From: GWB1-37-8 sp964603935
GTDB taxonomy: Bacteria > Patescibacteriota > Microgenomatia > Levybacterales > UBA12049
Direction of reading: 5' to 3'
Length of the DNA: 44,318 nt
NCBI GenBank assembly: GCA_964603935.1
Contig: CAZRWL010000009.1
Span: 1-44,318 of the forward strand
Shown here: positions 6,798 to 12,833 of the stretch, piece by piece
Numbering within the stretch: position 1 is the stretch's first letter
How the letters are laid out: each line of letters begins with the position of its first letter
The notes under the pieces: generated by a model
The model's input: the letters and a program-made list of their open reading frames with translations, nothing else
What the model was told of the DNA's origin: nothing
Databases searched by the model: none
Program-made: the position numbers and the translations under genes

Positions 6798-8084
6798 ATT
6801 TACTTCTTTCTTGAACTGTTCTCCGCGGTCTTTGTAATCCTTAAAAAGGCCAAAAGAAGCTGATGCCGGAGATAATAAGGCTATTTTTCCGGGAGTTGTC
6901 TCAGCTGCTGCAATTCCAACAGCCTGTTCCATTGTTTTTACATCAAACTTTTCAGGCCTTGCGCTCTCTGATGTTGCATCACAAATTGCCTTCCAAATAC
7001 GCTCTCCTGTTGGGGGAAACAAAATCAAAGTTTTTATTTGACCTTTGTTAAAATATTGTCCCAAAATGGAATAATCTAATCCACGATCATGTCCTCCTGC
7101 GATAAGAGTTTCCGTATCAGGCAAAGCTTCTATCGCCTCAATTACTGCTTCCGGCACTGTTGCCAAAGAATCATTATAAAAAGTAATACCATTTTTTTCT
7201 CCAACATATTCCAGCCTGTGCTCAAGTCCCCCAAACTCTTCCAAAACTTTAGCAATATTCTTAATGGAAACTCCGGCTAAAATCGCAGCACAGCTTGCCG
7301 CGCAGGCATTTTCTAAATTATGCTTACCTAAAAGTTTTATTTTTGCAATTTCAATTATTTTTTCTTTTTTGCCATCGCGGTTAAACCAAACGCAATTATT
7401 TTGCGCAAAACACCCATTCCCTACTTCTCTTTCGCGGCTAACTTGAAAAACTTTTGCCAATGTGAGAATATCTGATTCATGACTCGCAGGATAATCCTTG
7501 TTAATAATCGCAAAATCCGATGCTGTCTGAAATCTTAAAATATTTCTTTTTGCATCAACATAAGCTTCTTGCGTTTTGTGATAATCGAGATGCTCCGAAG
7601 TTATCATCAGAACAACAGCAACATAAGGAGATATTTTTAAATCGTTAAGCTGGTAAGAAGACATCTCCAAAACCGTCCATGAATTATCGGTAAGTTTATC
7701 TATAAAATCCAAAGGCGATTGCCCGATATTTCCTGCCAGATAAACGTCCAAGACTTGGACTTTCAGAATTTTGTAAATCAAAGTTGCGGTGGTACTCTTG
7801 CCTTTTGTTCCCGTAACGCCAATAATTTTCCCCTTCGCATTGGACATGAAGACATTAGTTGTAGTTGTATAAGGAATATTTATAAGTTCTGGCCTTACTC
7901 CCGGAGATTTTATGGCAATATCGTATTCTTTTTGTTTATCTAAATAATTCTCTCCGTCTTTCTGATCAACAATATCTAGCTTTACACCTTTAAGGTGCGA
8001 ACGTAAATATCTTTCGGCTGCCTTGCCTTCTACTCCTGCGCCGACGATTAAGATTTTTTTATTTTTAAATTCTTCAAGCTTCAT
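6780..8084 (-). CDS. murD: UDP-N-acetylmuramoyl-L-alanine--glutamate ligase (MurD or MurD2)
   Basis: Adds glutamate to UDP-MurNAc-L-Ala in cytoplasmic peptidoglycan precursor synthesis. The protein has the N-terminal Rossmann-like motif ILIVGAGVEGKAAE, the ATP loop GVTGTKGKSTTATLI, the central VLEMSSYQL and SEHLDYH motifs, LLGKHNLENACAA, and the C-terminal FYNDSLATVPEA and AGGHDRG. I chose ATG 8082-8084 (434 residues), where family homology begins. An upstream ATG at 8127-8129 overlaps the murL stop as ATGA but would translate a palindromic repeat. Being coupled to murL, it may be the MurD2 type that adds L-Glu before epimerisation. Confidence 0.93.
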   Translation of the reverse strand: MKLEEFKNKKILIVGAGVEGKAAERYLRSHLKGVKLDIVDQKDGENYLDKQKEYDIAIKSPGVRPELINIPYTTTTNVFMSNAKGKIIGVTGTKGKSTTATLIYKILKVQVLDVYLAGNIGQSPLDFIDKLTDNSWTVLEMSSYQLNDLKISPYVAVVLMITSEHLDYHKTQEAYVDAKRNILRFQTASDFAIINKDYPASHESDILTLAKVFQVSREREVGNGCFAQNNCVWFNRDGKKEKIIEIAKIKLLGKHNLENACAASCAAILAGVSIKNIAKVLEEFGGLEHRLEYVGEKNGITFYNDSLATVPEAVIEAIEALPDTETLIAGGHDRGLDYSILGQYFNKGQIKTLILFPPTGERIWKAICDATSESARPEKFDVKTMEQAVGIAAAETTPGKIALLSPASASFGLFKDYKDRGEQFKKEVNKITNS

Positions 8085-8091
8085 AAACAGT

Positions 8092-8151
8092 TGATTCTGG
8101 AGTTGCTTCGCTCCCCAGAATGACGTCATTCTGGCTTGTCCAGAATCTCCT
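8092..8151. repeat. Interspersed palindromic repeat cluster between murL and murD
   Basis: Contains gattctgg..ccagaatgacgtcattctgg..ccagaatc, several inverted copies of CCAGAAT(GAC). The last residues of MurL (LDKPE-stop) and the possible extended MurD N-terminus are both translated from it. Confidence 0.7.
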
Positions 8152-9364
8152 CTTTAAAATGCTTAATTATAATTGCGTCATTAAATTCTCCCTTTTTTAT
8201 AATTTTTCCTAATGCTTCTTTGACTTCTTGCGGTGTTCCAACACACTCGAAAGGTTTAAAATTCTTAGTTCCAATCAGCTCTTCAAAAAGCGTTAATAAG
8301 GACTCGTCTTCAAAAAGATTTTTTCCGAAAATATCCAAAATCTTTTCTTTTGGCAAAAAAGCTGCCAAGCACAGGAAAACAAAAAGACATTTCGGACACT
8401 CCCCACACCATTTGTTCCCCATGTCATTCTGAGCGGAGCGAAGAATCTTAAAGTTCCCGTTGCAACTCGAAAAAACCTGGAAATATTCAGGGTATTTTGC
8501 AAATTCCCCTACAACCTGCAATTCCGTCATATTTCTTAAAGGAGAAGAATAAGTAATATCGGGTGTTATGAATTTCCCAATGTAATTATTAAAAAGTTTT
8601 TCGAACTCTTCTGATTTGCTCCATTGATGGTTAATAGTTTCACCCAAATATCTGACATTGCCGTAATTCGCGCTTTTCTCATTGCCGACAACGAAATTAT
8701 CATAATCATAAAAAACAGACGCCATTAAACCCAACAAAGCATAAACTACAGAAACCGGAATGTGGCCATTGTAAGTACCTTCCTCCTTATTAAGTTCGAA
8801 TAATTTTGGGTCTAATTTTCTCTTGAAAACAATAGGCCTTTTATCCATAACTGCTGCAACATCCTGTTGAATTTTGGCATCAAGTATTAGAACATCAAAT
8901 TCTTTATTTTCTTTCTTCAGCATTTCCGCAACAACAATTGAATCTTTTCCTCCCCCAATTCCCAAAAGAAAACGATTTGATCTTGGAAAATCAATTGACT
9001 TAACTTTTAAACCCTCAACGTAAGGAAAATTAATTAGCTCTCTAAAATTAATTTTATTTCTATAGAAAAACTCTCCCAATCCTTTTGCATAAACAGTGTT
9101 CCAAAACTCCGCCTGCTCTTTGTTTAAAAAATTATCCTTAACAATAATTTCTTTCGGACAATATAGTTTCCAATACGAAATTCCCAAAATAAGCATCAGA
9201 TTATCTAACAAGGATTTTAAAAGAACCTGCGGAATCTTATTTGCAACCGAAGGAAAAGAAATTTTCTCAGTAAAATCTATATTTTTCTCACCATGGAAAC
9301 CAAAATGAAACAAAACCTCCCCTTTTTCAAGATTTGATTCGTATCCCTTAAATATAAACTTCAT
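8126..9364 (-). CDS. murL: MurL-like UDP-MurNAc-L-Ala-L-Glu epimerase
   Basis: A 412-residue protein with a PP-loop-like ATP motif (FLLGIGGGKDSIVVAEML, about residues 132-149), VGNEKSANYGNV, the segment TINHQWSKSEEFE, FSSCNGN and the cysteine motif KWCGECPKCLFVF. This layout matches MurL, described from Xanthomonas, which converts the terminal L-Glu of UDP-MurNAc-L-Ala-L-Glu to D-Glu in an ATP-dependent reaction and partners with MurD2. The adjacent murD supports this. I start at ATG 9362-9364; a start at 9376 would run into tRNA-Met. The peptide ILRSAQNDMGN, just before the Cys motif, is translated from an interspersed repeat (8421-8449) and is an insertion in this family. Confidence 0.75.
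   Translation of the reverse strand: MKFIFKGYESNLEKGEVLFHFGFHGEKNIDFTEKISFPSVANKIPQVLLKSLLDNLMLILGISYWKLYCPKEIIVKDNFLNKEQAEFWNTVYAKGLGEFFYRNKINFRELINFPYVEGLKVKSIDFPRSNRFLLGIGGGKDSIVVAEMLKKENKEFDVLILDAKIQQDVAAVMDKRPIVFKRKLDPKLFELNKEEGTYNGHIPVSVVYALLGLMASVFYDYDNFVVGNEKSANYGNVRYLGETINHQWSKSEEFEKLFNNYIGKFITPDITYSSPLRNMTELQVVGEFAKYPEYFQVFSSCNGNFKILRSAQNDMGNKWCGECPKCLFVFLCLAAFLPKEKILDIFGKNLFEDESLLTLFEELIGTKNFKPFECVGTPQEVKEALGKIIKKGEFNDAIIIKHFKEEILDKPE
8421..8449. repeat. Interspersed repeat inside murL
   Basis: atgtcattctgagcggagcgaagaatct is the classic inverted-repeat type with arms ATTCT..AGAAT and the loop GAGCGGAGCGA. It is read in frame as LRSAQNDM on the minus strand. Confidence 0.75.
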
Positions 9365-9370
9365 AAAAAG

Positions 9371-9442
9371 TACCAACGGTCGGATTCGAACCGACGATCG
9401 ATCGCTTATGAAACGATTGCTCTACCGCTGAGCTACGTTGGC
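9371..9442 (-). tRNA. tRNA-Met (CAU), elongator type
   Basis: A 72-nt cloverleaf on the minus strand. The acceptor is GCCAACG/CGTTGGT (G1-U72 wobble, A73), the D-stem is GCTC/GAGC, and the anticodon stem ATCGT/GCGAT carries the loop TTCATAA. The T-arm GTCGG-TTCGAAT-CCGAC is canonical. The anticodon CAU, lack of the C1-A72 mismatch and lack of three G-C pairs in the anticodon stem make it elongator Met rather than initiator. A lysidine-modified Ile tRNA is the alternative, but the window also has a tRNA-Ile(UAU). CCA is not encoded. Confidence 0.88.
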
Positions 9443-9470
9443 ATGCTAACTATTTTAACAGCTTGAGGGG

Positions 9471-9499
9471 TTGAATTCAAACTCGTTAAAACGTATAAT
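9471..9499 (+). promoter_or_regulatory. Promoter of the initiator-like tRNA
   Basis: TTGAAT (9471-9476), a 17-nt spacer and a perfect TATAAT (9494-9499) end 9 nt before the first base of the tRNA. The arrangement gives a 5' leader of only about 2 nt and indicates a dedicated RNA gene promoter. Confidence 0.75.
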
Positions 9500-9508
9500 G
9501 ATTGTACG

Positions 9509-9577
9509 CGCGGGGTAGTGTACAGTGCACGTGAGGCTCATAATCTCACAGGTCGGGCGCAACTCCCGACCCCGCAA
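9509..9577 (+). tRNA. Initiator-like tRNA-Met (CAU) with non-canonical D and T loops
   Basis: The acceptor strands CGCGGGG (9509-9515) and CCCCGCA (9570-9576) pair at 2-71 through 7-66 and leave the C1-A72 mismatch that marks bacterial initiator tRNA, followed by A73. The anticodon arm TGAGG-CTCATAA-TCTCA shows anticodon CAU (9539-9541). The D-arm is GTGT-ACAGT-GCAC: a 5-nt loop without the usual GG. The T-arm is TCGGG-CGCAACT-CCCGA: a 7-nt loop without the TTC motif. The anticodon stem has only two strong pairs next to the loop, not GGG/CCC. The total is 69 nt, CCA is not encoded (CAA follows), and a strong promoter lies directly upstream. All four stems are intact, so I read it as a functional non-canonical tRNA; a decayed gene is the alternative. 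Confidence 0.7.
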
Positions 9578-9584
9578 CAAAGTT

Positions 9585-9917
9585 TTAGAAAAATAGATTC
9601 CACCATTTTTTCCAGTTGGGAAGATTGTTTTTTTCTTCTGATGCTGTTTTTTCCGGCTCCTGCGGAATGAGCACTTTCTGCTCGCCTTTTTTCACCATGA
9701 AAAGTTTGTCCCGGGCTTGCCTTTCTATAAATTCCTGGGTTTGAACATAAGTAAGCTGAGACTTTAGCCTCTGATTTTCCTGCTTTTGAAAATCAAGTTC
9801 TTTTTGAGCTTGAGTTACAAAATCTTTTTTTTGCCAGATATTATAAATTGAACGTACCAGATTATTTATAATAACCAGAAGTATCGCCACAATTACGACA
9901 AACAAAATCTTTTTCAT
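9585..9917 (-). CDS. DivIC/FtsB-family septum formation initiator
   Basis: A 110-residue bitopic membrane protein. A hydrophobic helix (FVVIVAILLVIINNLV) is followed by a coiled coil (FVTQAQKELDFQKQENQRLK) and then FIERQARDKLFMVKKGEQ, the hallmark end of the FtsB/DivIC fold. In the family it joins the FtsL/FtsQ-type divisome subcomplex outside the membrane. The C-terminal tail (WKKWWNLFF) is unusually aromatic. It is divergent from the xer recombinase gene with only 57 nt between starts, so their promoters overlap. Confidence 0.85.
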   Translation of the reverse strand: MKKILFVVIVAILLVIINNLVRSIYNIWQKKDFVTQAQKELDFQKQENQRLKSQLTYVQTQEFIERQARDKLFMVKKGEQKVLIPQEPEKTASEEKNNLPNWKKWWNLFF

Positions 9918-9919
9918 GC

Positions 9920-9948
9920 TTGACTTATATTAAGTTTACTGATATTAT
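9920..9948 (+). promoter_or_regulatory. Promoter of the xer recombinase gene
   Basis: TTGACT (9920-9925) and TATTAT (9943-9948) with a 17-nt spacer. A minus-strand -10-like TAATAT at 9927-9932, 9 nt before the divIC-like start, lies inside the same stretch, so the two divergent promoters overlap. Confidence 0.5.
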
Positions 9949-9974
9949 AGGCTATCTAAAATTCGAGTCGAAAT

Positions 9975-10835
9975 ATGAAAGCAATCAATATCAAAGACGC
10001 GCATTTGCAGTTTAGCAATTATTTAAAAGAAAACAAGCGCTCAGCATCAACTATTGTAGCATACAGAAAAGACATTGAGCAGTTAGCGGATTTTTTGGCA
10101 AGTCTGTCAAAAAATCATATTCACGAAGTAACCAAAGAAGATCTGGAAGCCTTTTTGGCAAAAATGAGCAAAAACGGATACACTCCGAAATCTGTATCCA
10201 GAAAGCTTAATTCCACACGGACTTTTTATAGATTCCTAAAGATAAATGAATACATAACAGATGACCCTTCCCTTTTGGTTGCGCACCCTAGATACCAACT
10301 GGCAGCTCCGCGCATTTTCACTCCTACGGAATACCGCGCATTAAGAGATGCCGCGCGAAACGATACGAGAATGTTTGCGATTATCGAACTTTTGCTGCAA
10401 ACAGGAATCCGAATTGGAGAACTGGCTAATCTTAAGATTTCCGATATTCAAAAAGAGGGATTGCATATCGCGCCGCAGGAAAAACACGAGGAAAGAATAG
10501 TCCCTCTTAACAAGAGAGCTCAAGAAGCCTTAAATCATTACTTAAAGATAAGACCCAAAACAGCTTCTGAACATTTATTTATAACTAAATCAGGCAAAGC
10601 TTTCCTAATCAGGAATATCAGAACTGCGGTTGAGAGATATTTCCGTTTGGCGGAAATAAAAAACGCCAAAGTAAATGATCTGCGTCATACCTTTGTCGCG
10701 CATCATCTGAAACGTGGAGCGTCTATGATTCTCATTTCAAAAGTCTTGGGACATAAAAGGATTTCAACAACCGAAAGATATTTGGAATACGTTAAAGAAA
10801 GAGCCAAAGAAACCACTTTCCTCACAGAGCTATAG
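9975..10835 (+). CDS. Tyrosine recombinase, XerC/XerD type
   Basis: A 286-residue site-specific recombinase. The N-terminal SAM-like core-binding domain (residues 1-90) includes LKENKRSASTIVAYRKDIEQL. The catalytic domain has the first Arg in LLQTGIRIGELANL, the H-x-x-R box as DLRHTFVAHHLKRG, HKRISTTERY, and the nucleophilic Tyr in ERYLEY. The likely role is chromosome-dimer resolution at dif; as a single Xer it may work alone, as XerH or XerS do. It could also serve mobile elements. The 3' end overlaps the convergent membrane-protein gene by 6 nt. Confidence 0.92.
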   Translation: MKAINIKDAHLQFSNYLKENKRSASTIVAYRKDIEQLADFLASLSKNHIHEVTKEDLEAFLAKMSKNGYTPKSVSRKLNSTRTFYRFLKINEYITDDPSLLVAHPRYQLAAPRIFTPTEYRALRDAARNDTRMFAIIELLLQTGIRIGELANLKISDIQKEGLHIAPQEKHEERIVPLNKRAQEALNHYLKIRPKTASEHLFITKSGKAFLIRNIRTAVERYFRLAEIKNAKVNDLRHTFVAHHLKRGASMILISKVLGHKRISTTERYLEYVKERAKETTFLTEL

Positions 10836-11240
10836 ATTATTTTTTTTAGAAGCAATTATGCCCCCAGCTAGTCCACCAGCAATTTCTGAAAGGCTTGGAT
10901 AAGATACGTTAAGTTCTTTTGTAAAAATATAGTTCACAAAAATTCCCAAAATACTGGCAAGAACAACTATAGTTATTCCATCAGCGAATGGTTTTGATTT
11001 TAGCTTAGTATACATTACACCTATTCCTTCTACTGTTGCCTTATAAGCTATAAAACTAATAACAAATACTAGGAATATTGATTGCGAAATACTGAAAACG
11101 CTCGAACTAACTTCTATTCTAAATAAAGTGGCCACAAAAGACATCAGAAAGGAGACCAAGTTTACAACTAAATATAAAATAATAGTCCATTTCAAGAGAA
11201 TTATTACTCTTTGCTTAAGAAGTTTAAAGTCCGTTATCAC
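10830..11240 (-). CDS. Small polytopic membrane protein of unknown function
   Basis: A 136-residue protein with four likely membrane helices (around residues 13-38, 48-68, 84-106 and 117-131). The last helix contains the glycine pattern EIAGGLAGGIIASKK. The start is a GTG at 11238-11240, placed 7 nt after a -10 box and within an inverted-repeat array. No family is recognised. It converges with xer by a 6-nt overlap. Confidence 0.6.
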   Translation of the reverse strand: MITDFKLLKQRVIILLKWTIILYLVVNLVSFLMSFVATLFRIEVSSSVFSISQSIFLVFVISFIAYKATVEGIGVMYTKLKSKPFADGITIVVLASILGIFVNYIFTKELNVSYPSLSEIAGGLAGGIIASKKNNL

Positions 11241-11276
11241 TAAAATAGTGATAGATCACTAAAAAGGAAATGTCAA
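11236..11276 (-). promoter_or_regulatory. Promoter and ATCACT/AGTGAT repeats before the membrane-protein gene
   Basis: TTGACA (11271-11276), 17-nt spacer and TATCAC (11248-11253) on the minus strand. Three alternating copies of ATCACT/AGTGAT (11236-11260) cover the -10 box and start codon, a likely operator. The predicted transcription start is at or next to the GTG start codon. Confidence 0.55.
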
Positions 11277-11316
11277 ATTTAGACAACTTCGAGCAAAGAT
11301 GTCCAAATCTTACATT

Positions 11317-12036
11317 TTAGGCTAATTTCACTCTCACGAAGTTTTCCGCGAATTTATAGCCCTTAGATTTTCCCAAATCCCTTGCTCTGTCCGTAACTCT
11401 TTTTTCAACTGCGGGAAAATCTGCAAATTGGCTTGCGTGCATTGCTAAAGCTTTAATCTTTTTGTCGAAAGTCTCTGAAATGTCCACAATAAAATCTTTT
11501 TTGTAAAAAGAAACAAACAAAAGTTCTTCAACTTTATGCGGCTTTAATCCTTGTTTTTCATGCTCCGGAAAAGTTAAGCGATCCCGCGATAATGGAAAAA
11601 CAGCATCCATGGCTGCTAACGCAGCTGCCCGATGGTCTGTATGATTTACAAAACCAAACCCTATATTCGAGCTAAACTTTTGACTGTAATAGAATGTCGG
11701 ATCCATCGTAACTACAATATTTGGACGAAGAGTTCTGATAATTCTGACAATTTCTTCCTTAAGGACTAGATCGCAAGCAAGCTGAGTATCTGTATGGTTT
11801 AGGAAAAATACTTTTTTAATTCCCAAAATTTTCGCCGCATCCTCCTGTTCTTTACGTCTTATTTCAGCTAACCTTTTATGCGTCATTTGGGGATCATCAG
11901 ACCCCCTGCTTCCGTCTGTGCAGATTAGATAATAAGCAGTTGCACCCTCTTTAGCCCACTTGGCAATACTTCCGGATACTCCGAAATCCATGTCGTCCGG
12001 ATGCGCCCCAACAGCAAGAATCACTTTATTTTTCAT
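11317..12036 (-). CDS. PIG-L/LmbE family deacetylase
   Basis: A 239-residue zinc-dependent N-acetylglucosaminyl deacetylase-like protein. It has the family metal motif AVGAHPDDMDFGVSGS near the N-terminus, CTDGSRGSDD, RRKEQEDAAKILG and the second metal-ligand region NHTDHRAAALAA. Relatives deacetylate GlcNAc-containing lipids or thiol precursors; the substrate here is unknown. I chose the ATG at 12034-12036 because a perfect extended -10 (TGATATAAT) lies 7 nt upstream; the longer frame to 12060 would run through that promoter. It is head to head with tRNA-Ile. Confidence 0.88.
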   Translation of the reverse strand: MKNKVILAVGAHPDDMDFGVSGSIAKWAKEGATAYYLICTDGSRGSDDPQMTHKRLAEIRRKEQEDAAKILGIKKVFFLNHTDTQLACDLVLKEEIVRIIRTLRPNIVVTMDPTFYYSQKFSSNIGFGFVNHTDHRAAALAAMDAVFPLSRDRLTFPEHEKQGLKPHKVEELLFVSFYKKDFIVDISETFDKKIKALAMHASQFADFPAVEKRVTDRARDLGKSKGYKFAENFVRVKLA

Positions 12037-12043
12037 TGGATGC

Positions 12044-12052
12044 ATTATATCA
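12044..12052 (-). promoter_or_regulatory. Extended -10 promoter of the PIG-L gene
   Basis: TGATATAAT on the minus strand, with TATAAT at 12044-12049, exactly 7 nt before the ATG. No good -35 box is seen, as expected for an extended -10. A leaderless mRNA is predicted. Confidence 0.6.
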
Positions 12053-12074
12053 AAAACCAAAGTTTATTTTAGAC

Positions 12075-12103
12075 TTGTCTCTTTTTCTACCTTCTGTTAA
12101 AAT
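12075..12103 (+). promoter_or_regulatory. Promoter of tRNA-Ile(UAU)
   Basis: TTGTCT (12075-12080), 17-nt spacer and TAAAAT (12098-12103) preceded by TGT. The tRNA begins 10 nt after the -10. Confidence 0.6.
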
Positions 12104-12113
12104 TAGTCTCTGC

Positions 12114-12184
12114 AGGCCCATAGCTTAATGGTAAAGCGGGTGTCTTATACACACCTGATGCGGGTTCGATTCCCCCTGGGCCTA
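12114..12184 (+). tRNA. tRNA-Ile (UAU)
   Basis: A 71-nt cloverleaf. The acceptor AGGCCCA/TGGGCCT is perfectly paired with A73. The D-arm is GCTT-AATGGTA-AAGC, and the anticodon arm GGTGT-CTTATAC-ACACC has anticodon UAU, which reads AUA. The T-arm GCGGG-TTCGATT-CCCCC has a canonical loop but one C-C mismatch in its stem. Most bacteria instead read AUA with tRNA-Ile(CAU) modified by TilS. CCA is not encoded. Confidence 0.85.
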
Positions 12185-12229
12185 CAATATTTTAACCCCT
12201 ATGAAAATTCGAGTTTTATTTTTAAATTG

Positions 12230-12258
12230 TTTACTTGGATGCCCTACTTTGATATACT
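12230..12258 (+). promoter_or_regulatory. Promoter of the 166-aa hypothetical gene
   Basis: TTTACT (12230-12235), 17-nt spacer and TATACT (12253-12258) in an extended TGATATACT context. The ATG follows after 6 nt with no Shine-Dalgarno, so a leaderless mRNA is predicted. Confidence 0.6.
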
Positions 12259-12264
12259 CCACCC

Positions 12265-12765
12265 ATGGCAAAACAAGAGATCTCTCCCCTTGAGCAAGCT
12301 GAGCAAGAGTTACCGCAACCATGGTATATAGCAGATCGTAAAGCAGAACTTACACTTAGAGTTTTGCTTACAATACTAACCTATTATCCAACTATACAAA
12401 ACTACGACCAACCCCCAATACATCTCGTAGGCGCTGGCATTTATCTTTTAAGCACAATCGCTGATAGATATTCTACCAATAAAGCTTTAGATGCAATAAA
12501 TGTGGCAAAAGAAAATGGAGTAGAAACAGATTATGAAGAACAAAATAGCGCTTTAAGAGGAGTTGCTACCGCACATGAGTTTAATCGTAATATTAAAATG
12601 TTAGCTAAGGATGCAGTAGGGATAACAGTTAGCGCAATAATTCCTCCTATGGGAACAATGATTGGGACGATCAAAGTATTTGCATCTGCAAACAATTTTT
12701 TTGTTGCAAAACTACATAATAGAGCAACAGAAATTGCGAAAGAAAAATCCTCTAGGAATCTTTAA
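12265..12765 (+). CDS. Hypothetical protein with hydrophobic segments (166 aa)
   Basis: Acidic N-terminus, then two moderately hydrophobic stretches (LRVLLTILTYYP..IHLVGAGIYLLSTIA, about residues 31-68, and AVGITVSAIIPPMGTMIGTIKVFASA, about 115-140) separated by a charged helix. This could be a membrane-associated protein. No family is recognised. It stands alone between tRNA-Ile and a convergent ATPase gene, with its own promoter. Confidence 0.55.
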   Translation: MAKQEISPLEQAEQELPQPWYIADRKAELTLRVLLTILTYYPTIQNYDQPPIHLVGAGIYLLSTIADRYSTNKALDAINVAKENGVETDYEEQNSALRGVATAHEFNRNIKMLAKDAVGITVSAIIPPMGTMIGTIKVFASANNFFVAKLHNRATEIAKEKSSRNL

Positions 12766-12833
12766 TTCTAATTCATTAATGTACTGCCTAAAGCTTCAAC
12801 ATTTTCTACAATCTTCCAAGACTAGTTCTAAGC

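Noticed and set aside
8085..8129. Extended MurD start overlapping murL as ATGA
   Set aside because: The added residues come from a palindromic repeat and precede the family's normal N-terminus. The ATGA overlap is attractive, so this stays open.
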